Shown: one piece after another, positions 52,106 to 60,425 of the stretch | Layout of the letters: each line of letters opens with the position of its first letter | How positions within the stretch are numbered: position 1 is the stretch's first letter | Assembly (NCBI RefSeq): GCF_036013935.1 | Contig: NZ_CP107902.1 | Coordinates: forward strand, 6,419,001 to 6,483,000 | Direction of reading: 5' to 3' | Source: Streptomyces sp. NBC_00461 | GTDB lineage: Bacteria; Actinomycetota; Actinomycetes; Streptomycetales; Streptomycetaceae | DNA length: 64,000 nt | The notes under the pieces: generated by a model | Told to the model about the DNA's origin: nothing | Database searches by the model: none | What the model saw: only the letters and a program-made list of their open reading frames with translations | Position numbers and translations under genes: made by a program

Positions 52106-52999
52106 ATGAACGACGACCACGTGGCTCTCAGTGCCCGCATCGACCGCACGAACGAGCTGCTGCAGCGCATGCTCGCCGAGGTGGCGAAGACACCCTCGAC
52201 GCATGCGATCTTCGTCGACGCGGGATACCTGTACGCGGCCGCGGGCCGGCTGGTGGCGGGCACGGAGGACCGTCGCGCCTTCGACCTGGACGCGGAGGGC
52301 CTGATCGAGGCACTCATCGACAAGGCCCGCACGATCTTCGCGGACAGCCGGCTGCTCCGCGTCTACTGGTACGACGGCGCGAGACGCCGTATCCACACCG
52401 CCGAGCAGCAGTCGATCGCCGAGCTCCCGGACGTGAAGGTCCGGCTGGGCAATCTCAACGCCAACAACCAGCAGAAGGGCGTCGATTCGCTGATCAGGTC
52501 GGATCTGGAGTCACTGGCCAGACACCGCGCGATCAGCGACGCGGCCCTGCTTGGCGGCGACGAGGACCTGGTGTCCGCGGTCGAGGCGGCGCAGGGGTAC
52601 GGGGCGCGCGTCCACCTGTGGGGCATCGAAGCCCCCGAGGGACGCAACCAGGCGGAGCCCCTGCTCTGGGAGGTCGACAGCCAGCGCACCCTCGACCTCG
52701 ACTTCTTCAAGCCGTACGTCTCCCGGCGCACCGCGGCCGCCTACGAGTCCACCACGGCGCGGCCCACCCGCGAGGGCGTCCGATTCGTCGGCGCGCAGAT
52801 CGCGGCGAAGTGGCTGGCCGCGCGGGGCCGCGACTCCCTGGTGGAACTGCTGCCCGGGCACCCCTACCTGCCGGGCTCGGTGGACCAGGACCTGCTGGTG
52901 GAGGCGGAGGGCCTGCTGCAGTACTCACTGCGCGGCCAGGCGGATCTGCGGCGCGCGCTGCGGGACGGATTCTGGGAGCACCTGCAGACGCAGTACTAG
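52106..52999 (+). CDS. NYN-domain (PIN-like) nuclease
   Basis: A protein of about 297 residues. The NYN domain has the conserved acidic residues: IFVDAGYL near residue 34, RVYWYDGA, KGVDSLIRSDL and LLGGDEDLVSAVEAAQ, as expected for a metal-dependent RNase of the PIN/FLAP fold. A roughly 100-residue C-terminal domain of unknown type follows. Starts at 52082 (GTG), 52097 or 52106 (ATG) are possible; GGAGG lies just before 52106. It diverges from the 50-residue protein gene across a low-GC interval. Confidence 0.85.
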   Translation: MNDDHVALSARIDRTNELLQRMLAEVAKTPSTHAIFVDAGYLYAAAGRLVAGTEDRRAFDLDAEGLIEALIDKARTIFADSRLLRVYWYDGARRRIHTAEQQSIAELPDVKVRLGNLNANNQQKGVDSLIRSDLESLARHRAISDAALLGGDEDLVSAVEAAQGYGARVHLWGIEAPEGRNQAEPLLWEVDSQRTLDLDFFKPYVSRRTAAAYESTTARPTREGVRFVGAQIAAKWLAARGRDSLVELLPGHPYLPGSVDQDLLVEAEGLLQYSLRGQADLRRALRDGFWEHLQTQY

Positions 53000-53072
53000 C
53001 CGGGACTGGACAGCACCGGTGTCCTGCGCCTGAAATCCGTCGGTGGGTGTTCCCCCGTTGCGGTGCAGGACC

Positions 53073-53951
53073 CTAGCGGGACTGAGACCGGTCCCAGAAG
53101 TCCGCGAAAGCGCGGGCCGTGTCGAGCGGGTTGTCCGTGTTCGGTGAGTGTTCGGCGCCCTGCACGACGGTGCGGTGCGCGCGCAGCCGCAGCGCCATGT
53201 CGTCGAGCAGAGGCACCGCCCAGGTGTCGTCGCGGGAACCCGACAGGACGTGGAACGGCAGTGCCACGGCGGCCAGATCCGCAACCCGGTCCGGTTCGAC
53301 GCACAACTGGAGGCCTGTGGCGATGAGTTGGGCGGGCTTGTTGCCGAGCCAGCGGCGGCGCAGGTCGTCCTGGTCGTCGAGCCCCGCGTCCAGGTCGCCG
53401 GTGTCGGTCTCCTCGGGCGGCTCCATGGCCTGGATCGCTTCCCACACCTCGGCCATGCTCATCACGGCGAGCGCGTCCCGGAGCAGCTTGACGCGCTGCT
53501 GCTGGGAGACGGAGATCTGGGCGGGGCCGGAGGCCATCAGCGTGAGCGACAGGAAGGGAGCGCGGTCCAGCAGGACCGCGGCCCGCGCGATCTGGCCGCC
53601 GAGGGAGTGGCCGACGAGGTGCACGGGGGTGCCGAGGGCGGCAGCCTGGGCGAGCGCGTCCTGCGCCAACTCGGCCTGGGCGTAAGCCGATTCGTCGTCC
53701 CGGGGCCCGTCGGACTCGTACTGCCCCCGCCCGTCCACCGCGACGGTCCGGTAACCGCGCGCCGAAAGTGTCTCCTGCAGTGGGTTGAAGTCCTCCTTGC
53801 TGCCGGTGAACCCGGGCAGCAACAGCGCGGTTCCCTTGGGCACGACTCCGTCCGCCACGGGCGAGTCGACGACGGCGAACTCTCCGCGCGCGGTACGCAG
53901 CGAGTACGCGCGGGCGCCGGGGGGCGGGGTGAAGCTCGGGGGCCTGCTCAT
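53073..53951 (-). CDS. Alpha/beta hydrolase
   Basis: A 292-residue hydrolase. The oxyanion loop LLLPGFTGSKEDF, nucleophile elbow GHSLGGQ (Ser near residue 114), and the C-terminal His (EHSPNTDNP) are present; the acid is probably Asp in SGSRDDTWAVP. It has no signal peptide. The substrate is unknown; the layout fits small esterases or haloperoxidase-like hydrolases. It is convergent with the NYN gene. Confidence 0.85.
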   Translation of the reverse strand: MSRPPSFTPPPGARAYSLRTARGEFAVVDSPVADGVVPKGTALLLPGFTGSKEDFNPLQETLSARGYRTVAVDGRGQYESDGPRDDESAYAQAELAQDALAQAAALGTPVHLVGHSLGGQIARAAVLLDRAPFLSLTLMASGPAQISVSQQQRVKLLRDALAVMSMAEVWEAIQAMEPPEETDTGDLDAGLDDQDDLRRRWLGNKPAQLIATGLQLCVEPDRVADLAAVALPFHVLSGSRDDTWAVPLLDDMALRLRAHRTVVQGAEHSPNTDNPLDTARAFADFWDRSQSR

Positions 53952-54123
53952 GAGGTGAGGTTATCGGGCGACGGTGACGGGGAGGGGGACGGGCTGGGAC
54001 ATCCGGGGTGGCTTGCGACTGTCGCGGAGGGGGGCGAGGCGGTCTGTCCGGGCGGTGTCGCGGGGCCACGGCTGCCCCACGGTGAGGCCGGCAGGGGCAG
54101 GCATGAAGGCAGGTGCCGGAACG

Positions 54124-54162
54124 CCGACGGCCCGGTCCACACGAGGTGGACCGGGCCGTCGG
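54124..54162 (-). terminator. Terminator of the DEAD-box helicase gene
   Basis: A perfect 17-bp stem (54124-54140 with 54146-54162) with loop ACGAG lies 12 bases beyond the helicase stop. Confidence 0.85.
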
Positions 54163-54173
54163 TGAGGGAGGGA

Positions 54174-55310
54174 TCAGCTCTCCGCGGACTCCGCTGCGGC
54201 CGTGGCCTTGCGCGTACGGCGCGTCCTGGGCTTGGCCTCGGCCGCGTCCGCGGTGGCCTCGGCGGATGCCGTGGCCTTGCGGGCGCGGGTGCGGGGCTTG
54301 GCCTCGGGCTCCTCGGCGGCCTGCGCCGGGATCGCGGCGACGGCGGCCTTGCGGGTGCGGCGCGGCTTGGCCTCGGTGGCCTCGGCCGTGTCGACCGCGG
54401 GGGCCGCTGCCGCCTTGCGCGTCCGGGTACGGGGCTTGGCTTCCGTGGCCTCGGCCGTGTCGACCGGGGTCTCGGTGGCGGCGGTCGTCTTGCGGGTCCG
54501 GGTGCGCGGCTTGGCCTGCGTGCCCTCGGCCGTGTCGACCGCGGCCTCCGCCGCAGCCGTCGCCTTGCGCGTACGGCGCGGCTTCGCCTCGGTGGCCTCC
54601 GGCGCCACAGCGACGTCGGCGGACTCGACGACCTTGCGCGTACGCCGACGGGGAGCTGCCGCCTCGGTGGTTTCCGAGGCGGCCTCAGCCGTCTTGCGGG
54701 TCCGGGTGCGCGGCTTGGTCTCCGTGCCCTCGGCCGTGTCGACCGCGGCCTCCGCCGCAGCCGTCGCCTTGCGGGTCCGGGTACGCGGCTTGGCCACCGG
54801 CTCCTCGGCGGCCTGCGCCGGGATCTCGGCGACGGCGGCCGCCTTGCGCGTCCGGGTGCGGGGCTTCGCCTCGACCGCTTCGGCGGTGTCGACGGTGGCC
54901 TCGGCGGCAGCCGTCGTCTTGCGCGTCCGGGTACGGGGCTTGGCTTCCGTGGCCTCGGCCGTGTCGACCGGGGTCTCGGTGGCGGCGGCCGTCTTGCGGG
55001 TCCGGGTGCGCGGCTTGGCCTGCGTGGCCTCGGCCGTGTCGACCGCGGTCTCCGCCGCTGCCGTCGCCTTGCGGGTCCGGCGGCGCGGTGTGGTCTCGGC
55101 CGGCTCCGGGGCGGACTCGGTGGTGGCCTCGGCCGTGTCGACCGCGGCCTCCGCAGCGGTCGTCGCCTTGCGGGTGCGGCGGCGCGGCCTGGCGGCGGGA
55201 GCCTCGGGCTCGGGGGCCGCCACGGCTGCCGGAGCCTCCGCGACCGACGGCGTCTCCTGAGCAACCGTCTCCGCTGCCGTCGTCTCCGCGGACTTGCGGG
55301 TGCGGCGGCG
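54174..55310 (-). repeat. Fifteen-fold coding repeat in the helicase tail
   Basis: About 15 imperfect copies of a 70-75 base unit code for K-P-R-T-R-T-R-K followed by an Ala/Thr/Glu-rich stretch often ending in VDTAEATEA. Copies differ by substitutions, so it is old, but the near-identity of some neighbours suggests continuing exchange. Confidence 0.85.
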
Positions 55311-56987
55311 ACGCGACGGCACCGGGGCCTCGGGGGCTGCGTCCAGGGCGGGGCCCTCCGCCGTCGTGACGGCGGCTTCCGCTGCCTCGGGCGCCGTGGC
55401 CGCGGCCGTCACCGGCTCCGACCCCGAACCGCCACGGGTGCGGCGACGACGACGCAGGGTGCGGGGGCCGGAGGCCTCCTCGGGCGACGAGACCTCCGTG
55501 GAGACCTCGGCGGAGATGTTCGGAGTGGCCGTCGCGTCCACCGTCGACCCGCCGCGCGTACGGCGGCGACGACGCGGCGTACGGTCCGGGCGCTCGCGCT
55601 CGCGCTCGGCGGGGCGGGACTCGCCCCGGCCGCCACGCTCGTCACGTCCACCGCGCTCGTCACGTCCACCGCGACCGCGGCCACCGCGTGCGCCGCGGCC
55701 GCCGGTCTCGCCCAGGTCCTCCAGCTCCTCCGCGTCGAGCCCCGCGCGGGTGCGCTCGGCACGCGGCAGGACACCCTTGGTGCCCGCGGGGATGCTCAGC
55801 TCCTCGTAGAGGTGCGGGGAGGTGGAGTACGTCTCCGGCGGGTCGTTGAAGCCCAGGTCCAGCGCCTTGTTGATGAGCTGCCAGCGCGGGATGTCGTCCC
55901 AGTCGACGAGCGTGATCGCGATGCCCTTCGCACCCGCGCGGCCGGTACGGCCGATGCGGTGCAGGTACGTCTTCTCGTCTTCCGGCGACTGGTAGTTGAT
56001 GACGTGCGTCACGCCCTCGACGTCGATGCCGCGGGCGGCGACGTCGGTGCAGACGAGGACGTCCACCTTGCCGTTGCGGAAGGCGCGCAGCGCCTGCTCG
56101 CGGGCGCCCTGGCCGAGGTCGCCGTGGACCGCGCCGGCCGCGAAGCCGCGCTGCTTGAGCTGGTCGGCGAGGTCGGCCGCGGTGCGCTTGGTACGGCAGA
56201 AGACCATGGCCAGGCCCCGGCCGTCGGCCTGCAGTATGCGGGCGACCAGCTCGGGCTTGTCCATGTTGTGCGCGCGGTAGATGTGCTGCGTGGTGTTCGC
56301 GACCGTCGCGCCCTCGTCGTCCGGCGAGGTGGCGCGGATGTGCGTGGGCTGTGACATGTAGCGGCGCGCGAGTCCGATGACCGCGCCCGGCATGGTCGCC
56401 GAGAACAGCATCGTCTGGCGGCGGGGCGGCAGCATGTTGATGATCTTCTCGACGTCGGGCAGGAAGCCCAGGTCGAGCATCTCGTCGGCCTCGTCGAGGA
56501 CAAGTGCCTTGATGTGCTTGAGGTTGAGCTTCTTCTGGCCCGCGAGGTCCAGAAGGCGGCCCGGGGTGCCCACGATCACGTCGACGCCCCGCTTCAGGGC
56601 CTCGACCTGGGGCTCGTAGGCCCGGCCGCCGTAGATGGCGAGAACGCGTACGTTGCGCACCTTGCCCGCGGTCAGCAGGTCGTTGGTGACCTGCGTGCAC
56701 AGCTCACGGGTGGGGACGACGACGAGCGCCTGCGGGGCGTCGGTCAGGTCGTCGGGCTTCGCGCGCCCCGCCTCCACGTCCGCGGGGACGGTGACGCGCT
56801 CAAGGAGCGGGAGACCGAAGCCCAGCGTCTTGCCGGTGCCGGTCTTGGCCTGGCCGATGACGTCCGTGCCCGAGAGGGCGACGGGGAGGGTCATCTCCTG
56901 GATGGGGAAGGGGGTGATGATGCCGACGGCTTCGAGGGCCTCGGCGGTCTCGGGAAGGATGCCGAGATCTCTGAACGTGGTAGTCAG
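54174..56987 (-). CDS. DEAD-box RNA helicase with long basic repeat tail (probable CTG start)
   Basis: An RNA helicase of about 937 residues. The core has the Q motif (PFPIQ), motif I AKTGTGKT, PTRELCTQ, TPGRLLDL, DEAD (LVLDEADEM), SAT (LFSATMP) and HRIGRTGR. The first standard start (ATG 56894) would remove the Q motif. The upstream frame reads TTTFRDLGILPETAEALEAV and has no ATG, GTG or TTG. A CTG at 56987 with AAGAGG 7 bases upstream is the best start. After residue about 430 there is an RGG-like part and then 15 copies of a unit of about 25 residues around RTRTRK. Such tails bind RNA; RhlE-type function in RNA turnover or ribosome assembly is likely. Confidence 0.9.
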   Translation of the reverse strand: MTTTFRDLGILPETAEALEAVGIITPFPIQEMTLPVALSGTDVIGQAKTGTGKTLGFGLPLLERVTVPADVEAGRAKPDDLTDAPQALVVVPTRELCTQVTNDLLTAGKVRNVRVLAIYGGRAYEPQVEALKRGVDVIVGTPGRLLDLAGQKKLNLKHIKALVLDEADEMLDLGFLPDVEKIINMLPPRRQTMLFSATMPGAVIGLARRYMSQPTHIRATSPDDEGATVANTTQHIYRAHNMDKPELVARILQADGRGLAMVFCRTKRTAADLADQLKQRGFAAGAVHGDLGQGAREQALRAFRNGKVDVLVCTDVAARGIDVEGVTHVINYQSPEDEKTYLHRIGRTGRAGAKGIAITLVDWDDIPRWQLINKALDLGFNDPPETYSTSPHLYEELSIPAGTKGVLPRAERTRAGLDAEELEDLGETGGRGARGGRGRGGRDERGGRDERGGRGESRPAERERERPDRTPRRRRRTRGGSTVDATATPNISAEVSTEVSSPEEASGPRTLRRRRRTRGGSGSEPVTAAATAPEAAEAAVTTAEGPALDAAPEAPVPSRRRRTRKSAETTAAETVAQETPSVAEAPAAVAAPEPEAPAARPRRRTRKATTAAEAAVDTAEATTESAPEPAETTPRRRTRKATAAAETAVDTAEATQAKPRTRTRKTAAATETPVDTAEATEAKPRTRTRKTTAAAEATVDTAEAVEAKPRTRTRKAAAVAEIPAQAAEEPVAKPRTRTRKATAAAEAAVDTAEGTETKPRTRTRKTAEAASETTEAAAPRRRTRKVVESADVAVAPEATEAKPRRTRKATAAAEAAVDTAEGTQAKPRTRTRKTTAATETPVDTAEATEAKPRTRTRKAAAAPAVDTAEATEAKPRRTRKAAVAAIPAQAAEEPEAKPRTRARKATASAEATADAAEAKPRTRRTRKATAAAESAES

Positions 56988-57353
56988 GGTGCTGCCTCTT
57001 CTGTGTGCGCGGTGCGAGGCGAGCGCGGGGGTCTTTGACGGACCGTGCCGGGGGACGTCGGCTGCCTTACGGGCTTGCCGTAACGCACGGGACCACTGCC
57101 GACGCTCTAGCGCTCGTACCGCTGAGGGATGTCCCTCCGAACGCCGTACGCAATGTGCCGTACGGACAAGGAGGGCTGTCGGGTCGGAGCCGATCGGGCC
57201 ACCGACCGGGCATCCTCATACGTGCGGCCCGTCGAGTAGTCGGCAGGCGCATTACCACCATACCCCGGAATCTCGCACATGCGGTGGCCGATTTGGTCAC
57301 GTAGCCGTCATCACACTGATTGACCAGGGACTTCCGCGGCCCGGCAAGCGGAC
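56988..57353. other. Gene-free region between the helicase and MiaE-like genes
   Basis: A compound inverted repeat is seen at 57133-57175: outer arms CCCTCC and GGAGGG, inner arms CCGTACG and CGTACGG around CAATGTGC. It could form RNA structure in a long helicase leader. The right end carries the promoter-like TATTGT of the next gene. I see no other coding frame. Confidence 0.45.
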
Positions 57354-57359
57354 TATTGT
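57354..57359 (+). promoter_or_regulatory. Probable -10 element of the MiaE-like gene
   Basis: TATTGT ends 7 bases before ATG 57367, with no Shine-Dalgarno sequence in between, suggesting leaderless transcription. Confidence 0.35.
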
Positions 57360-57366
57360 GCGCTTC

Positions 57367-58104
57367 ATGACGACGCCTGACAACACCTCTGACGCACCCG
57401 CCGAGCACACCGGAGTGGCCGCCCAGGACTGGGACCGGTCGTCCGCGGACCCCCAGTACCGCGCCGCGGTCGTCGACCTGCTCGGCGCGCTCGCGTACGG
57501 CGAGCTCGCCGCGTTCGAGCGGCTCGCGGAGGACGCCAAGCTGGCGCCGACGCTGGCGGACAAGGCGGAGCTGGCGAAGATGGCGTCGGCCGAGTTCCAT
57601 CACTTCGAGAGGCTGCGGGACCGGCTCACGGAGATCGGCGAGGAGCCGACGCGCGCGATGGACCCGTTCGTCGCCGCGCTGGACGGCTTCCACAAGCAGA
57701 CGGCGCCTTCGGACTGGCTGGAAGGGCTGGTCAAGGCGTACGTCGGCGACTCGATCGCCAGTGACTTCTACCGGGAGGTCGCGGCCCGGCTCGACTCGGA
57801 CTCGCGTGAGCTGGTGCTGGCCGTTCTGGACGACACCGGGCACGCCGGCTTCGCCGTGGAGAAGGTGCGGGCCGCCATCGACGCCGATCCGCGCGTGGGC
57901 GGCCGGCTGGCGCTGTGGGCGAGGCGGCTGATGGGCGAGGCCCTTTCGCAGTCCCAGCGGGTGGTCGCGGACCGGGACGCGCTGTCGACGATGCTGGTCG
58001 GGGGTGTGGCCGACGGGTTCGATCTCGCCGAGGTCGGGCGGATGTTCTCGCGGATCACCGAGGCGCACACGAAGCGGATGGCCGCGCTGGGCCTGGCCGC
58101 GTAG
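57367..58104 (+). CDS. Ferritin-like fold protein (MiaE_2 family)
   Basis: A 245-residue all-alpha protein. Possible metal ligands are in ALAYGELAAFERL, ASAEFHHFERLRDRL and the later DTGHAGFAV, the E...ExxH pattern of ferritin-like diiron proteins. It matches the actinobacterial MiaE_2 group (tRNA-hydroxylase-like) found beside the DEAD-box gene, as in Rv3210c-Rv3211. True tRNA hydroxylation has not been shown for this group to my knowledge. Confidence 0.8.
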   Translation: MTTPDNTSDAPAEHTGVAAQDWDRSSADPQYRAAVVDLLGALAYGELAAFERLAEDAKLAPTLADKAELAKMASAEFHHFERLRDRLTEIGEEPTRAMDPFVAALDGFHKQTAPSDWLEGLVKAYVGDSIASDFYREVAARLDSDSRELVLAVLDDTGHAGFAVEKVRAAIDADPRVGGRLALWARRLMGEALSQSQRVVADRDALSTMLVGGVADGFDLAEVGRMFSRITEAHTKRMAALGLAA

Positions 58105-58317
58105 CACCCCCGCGCGTGGCCCGGTCGTATGCGCGGCTGCGGCGGGGTGAGGACTGCGGCGGTGCGAGTGAGGGCTGACGCGGAGGCTGAGGGCTGAGGC
58201 GGGGTGGGGGCTGTGGCGGGATGGGGCCGGCGCAGCCCACGCCGCAGCCACAGATCGGTACAGCCCCGCGCCCTTACGGACGCTGCCCGCGCCGTCGCTC
58301 GAACCGGCGCCGTATGC

Positions 58318-58590
58318 CTACGCCGGGGCCGAGCGGCGGCGGAGTCTTCCCGCCGGGCGCAGCAGCAGTGACAGGGAGGCGGTCGAGACGATCGCCGCGC
58401 CGATCAGGACGAGCAGCGCGAAACCGGGGTCGAAGGCGCTCTCGGTGACGAAGGCGCCGAAGAGGGCTCCGGTGACACCCGTCGCCAGCACGAGCGAACG
58501 GGCGGGCAGGCGGTGGGAGAGACGGCGGTCCGCGCCCCACGCCAGCACGAGGCCGAGCAGGGCGGAGCCGAGCGCTTCGAACAACATCAT
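58318..58590 (-). CDS. Small membrane protein
   Basis: A 90-residue protein with three hydrophobic segments (residues 3-18, 31-52 and 56-75) and a basic end (RRRSAPA). The ATG at 58590 is preceded by GGGAGGG at ideal distance; a start at 58635 would include that site in the coding region. I do not recognise the family; GlsB/YeaQ-like or TMEM-type small proteins are similar in size only. Confidence 0.65.
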   Translation of the reverse strand: MMLFEALGSALLGLVLAWGADRRLSHRLPARSLVLATGVTGALFGAFVTESAFDPGFALLVLIGAAIVSTASLSLLLRPAGRLRRRSAPA

Positions 58591-58730
58591 GAGGGTCCCT
58601 CCCACGGCCACACTGCGCGTCACGGTGAGTATCACGTTCGTAGCCCGTCATACCCGTGACCTGCGGAATGCAATCCTCCCCTGTGTGCGAGTTGTGCTCC
58701 AGACGTGGAGAAAAAAATCTTGCGGAAAAC

Positions 58731-58771
58731 GGGAAGGGGTCCGGCAGCCATCGGCTGCCGGACCCCTTCCC
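58731..58771 (-). terminator. Terminator of the DUF3107 gene (19-bp perfect stem)
   Basis: Bases 58731-58749 pair perfectly with 58753-58771 around ATC. On the minus strand it is followed by GTTTT and a run of seven T, so it is a classical intrinsic terminator 12 bases after the DUF3107 stop. Confidence 0.9.
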
Positions 58772-58782
58772 ATGATGTGTGC

Positions 58783-59010
58783 CTACAGCGCTCCGAAGCC
58801 CACCTTGCGCGGGGCCGGCTCGCCGAGCTCGACGTAGGCGAGGCGCTCGGCCGGGACGAGGACCTTGCGGCCGTGCTCGTCCACGAGGGTCAGCAGCTGC
58901 GACTTCCCGGCAAGTGCCTCGGCCACGATCCGCTCGACCTCCTCGGCACTCTGACCGCTCTCCAGAACGATCTCGCGGGGCGCGTGCTGCACGCCGATCT
59001 TGACCTCCAC
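58783..59010 (-). CDS. DUF3107 small protein
   Basis: A 75-residue protein starting at GTG 59010 with GGAGGGAC upstream. It reads VEVKIGVQHAPREIVLESGQ, then EEVERIVAEAL and a beta-rich end with KVLVPAERLAYVELG. It is like M. tuberculosis Rv3208A (TB9.4), an antigen of unknown function encoded beside a TetR gene, the same arrangement as here. Confidence 0.88.
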   Translation of the reverse strand: MEVKIGVQHAPREIVLESGQSAEEVERIVAEALAGKSQLLTLVDEHGRKVLVPAERLAYVELGEPAPRKVGFGAL

Positions 59011-59166
59011 GGCTAAGTCCCTCCGACGGTCAGTGAAGTGCGCGACCTTTACGCGCCGTACCCAGCACACATTAGCCCGGTGAGGGGACGAACACGCTCC
59101 GCCCCGGAACGCCAAGAGCGAACAGGCGACGGGAACAAATGCCCGCCGGAGAGGAGTGCCGCGCCG

Positions 59167-59811
59167 TCAGTGGTGCTGTTCGATGCCGTGCAGCGGGAAG
59201 CCCGCGATACCGCGCCAGGCCAGCGAAGTCAGCAACTGCACCGCCTGGTCGCGCGGCACGCTGCGGTCGCTGTGCAGCCACGAACGCGCCACCACCTGGG
59301 CGAGACCGCCGAGACCGGAGGCCAGCAGCATCGACTCCGCGCGCGACAGGCCGGTGTCCTCGGCGATGACCTCGCAGATCGCCTCCGCGCACTCGGTCGT
59401 GACCTTGTCGACGCGCTCGCGCACGGCGGGCTCGTTCGTCAGGTCCGACTCGAAGACCAGGCGGAAGGCGCCGCCGTCGTCCTCGACGTACGCGAAATAG
59501 GCGTCCATCGTCGCCCGTACGCGCTGCTTGTTGTCGGTCGTCGACGCGAGCGCTTCGCGTACCGCCCCGATCAGCGACTCGCAGTGCTGGTCCAGCAGGG
59601 CGAGATAGAGGTCGAGCTTGCCCGGGAAGTGCTGGTAGAGCACCGGCTTGCTGACGCCGGCACGCTCGGCGATGTCGTCCATGGCGGCCGCGTGGTAGCC
59701 CTGCGCCACGAAGACTTCCTGGGCGGCGCCCAGCAACTGGTTCCGTCGGGCACGGCGCGGCAGGCGCGTGCCTCGCGGGCGTGCTGCCTCTGTCTGCTCG
59801 ATGGCTGTCAC
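59167..59811 (-). CDS. TetR-family transcriptional regulator
   Basis: A 214-residue regulator. The N-terminal helix-turn-helix is typical (AAMDDIAERAGVSKPVLYQHF, near residues 40-60). The C-terminal ligand domain is of the TetR_C type found in Rv3208-like proteins. GTG 59811 is preceded by GGGAGGCGGC. It is encoded in line with the DUF3107 gene, about 156 bases upstream of it. Its targets are unknown. Confidence 0.9.
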   Translation of the reverse strand: MTAIEQTEAARPRGTRLPRRARRNQLLGAAQEVFVAQGYHAAAMDDIAERAGVSKPVLYQHFPGKLDLYLALLDQHCESLIGAVREALASTTDNKQRVRATMDAYFAYVEDDGGAFRLVFESDLTNEPAVRERVDKVTTECAEAICEVIAEDTGLSRAESMLLASGLGGLAQVVARSWLHSDRSVPRDQAVQLLTSLAWRGIAGFPLHGIEQHH

Positions 59812-60026
59812 GCCGCCTCCCAAAATCGTCCACATGCGGTGTGCGCCGCGCCGCCATCGTACTTTTCGGTAACCCTGGTGTGCGCGGTGCGAGCGCAGAA
59901 TTTCACGGACCGGACGGTGACGAAAGCCGCGCAGAGAGTTTCAAACCGGACTGAAACGGGCATCAGGCAGCGCCGTTCCAGCTCAGTGGCACCCTCCGGC
60001 GCCTCCGTGTCCCTCGTCATCCCTCG

Positions 60027-60251
60027 TCAGCGGTAATCGTCCTCGTCGATGGAGACGACGCGGCGCTGCTCGATGATGTCGGCCTCGTTCGCCTTGGCCG
60101 GGTCCACGTCCTCGAGAGGGTCGTCGCGGTCCGGCGTCAGGCCCGCGAGCTGCTCCGCGGCGTCGTTCTCCGGGGCCTCGACGTCGATCTCCTGGGCTTC
60201 CTGCGCGTCCTCGACCTCGAACGTCTCGGGATCGGTGGGGTCTATGGCCAT
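60027..60251 (-). CDS. Small acidic hypothetical protein
   Basis: A 74-residue, strongly acidic protein with about 25 Asp/Glu. It shows no membrane segment, cysteine or known domain and is probably disordered. AGGAAGGGAGC precedes the ATG as a strong ribosome binding site. It lies between a TetR gene and an alpha/beta-hydrolase gene that diverges from it. Function unknown. Confidence 0.65.
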   Translation of the reverse strand: MAIDPTDPETFEVEDAQEAQEIDVEAPENDAAEQLAGLTPDRDDPLEDVDPAKANEADIIEQRRVVSIDEDDYR

Positions 60252-60413
60252 GGTTGGGCTCCCTTCCTACGAATGTCCCTGAAAGAAGCAGGGGCCACAG
60301 CGGGTGCCCTCAATACGAGCCTAGGAGACACGGCATCCGGACGCTATGCGGTGTGAACGCGATCTGTGACGGCGAACACAGCCGAACACACGAGCCACTA
60401 CGTGATCGTCTCG

Positions 60414-60419
60414 TAACAT
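60414..60419 (+). promoter_or_regulatory. Probable -10 element of the 60426 hydrolase gene
   Basis: TAACAT lies 6 bases before ATG 60426 and no Shine-Dalgarno sequence follows, suggesting leaderless transcription. Confidence 0.35.
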
Positions 60420-60425
60420 TGCCGC

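Noticed and set aside
53148..56354. 1068-codon plus-strand open frame
   Set aside because: It runs antisense through the repeat tail of the helicase and the alpha/beta hydrolase; its repeats mirror those of the helicase.
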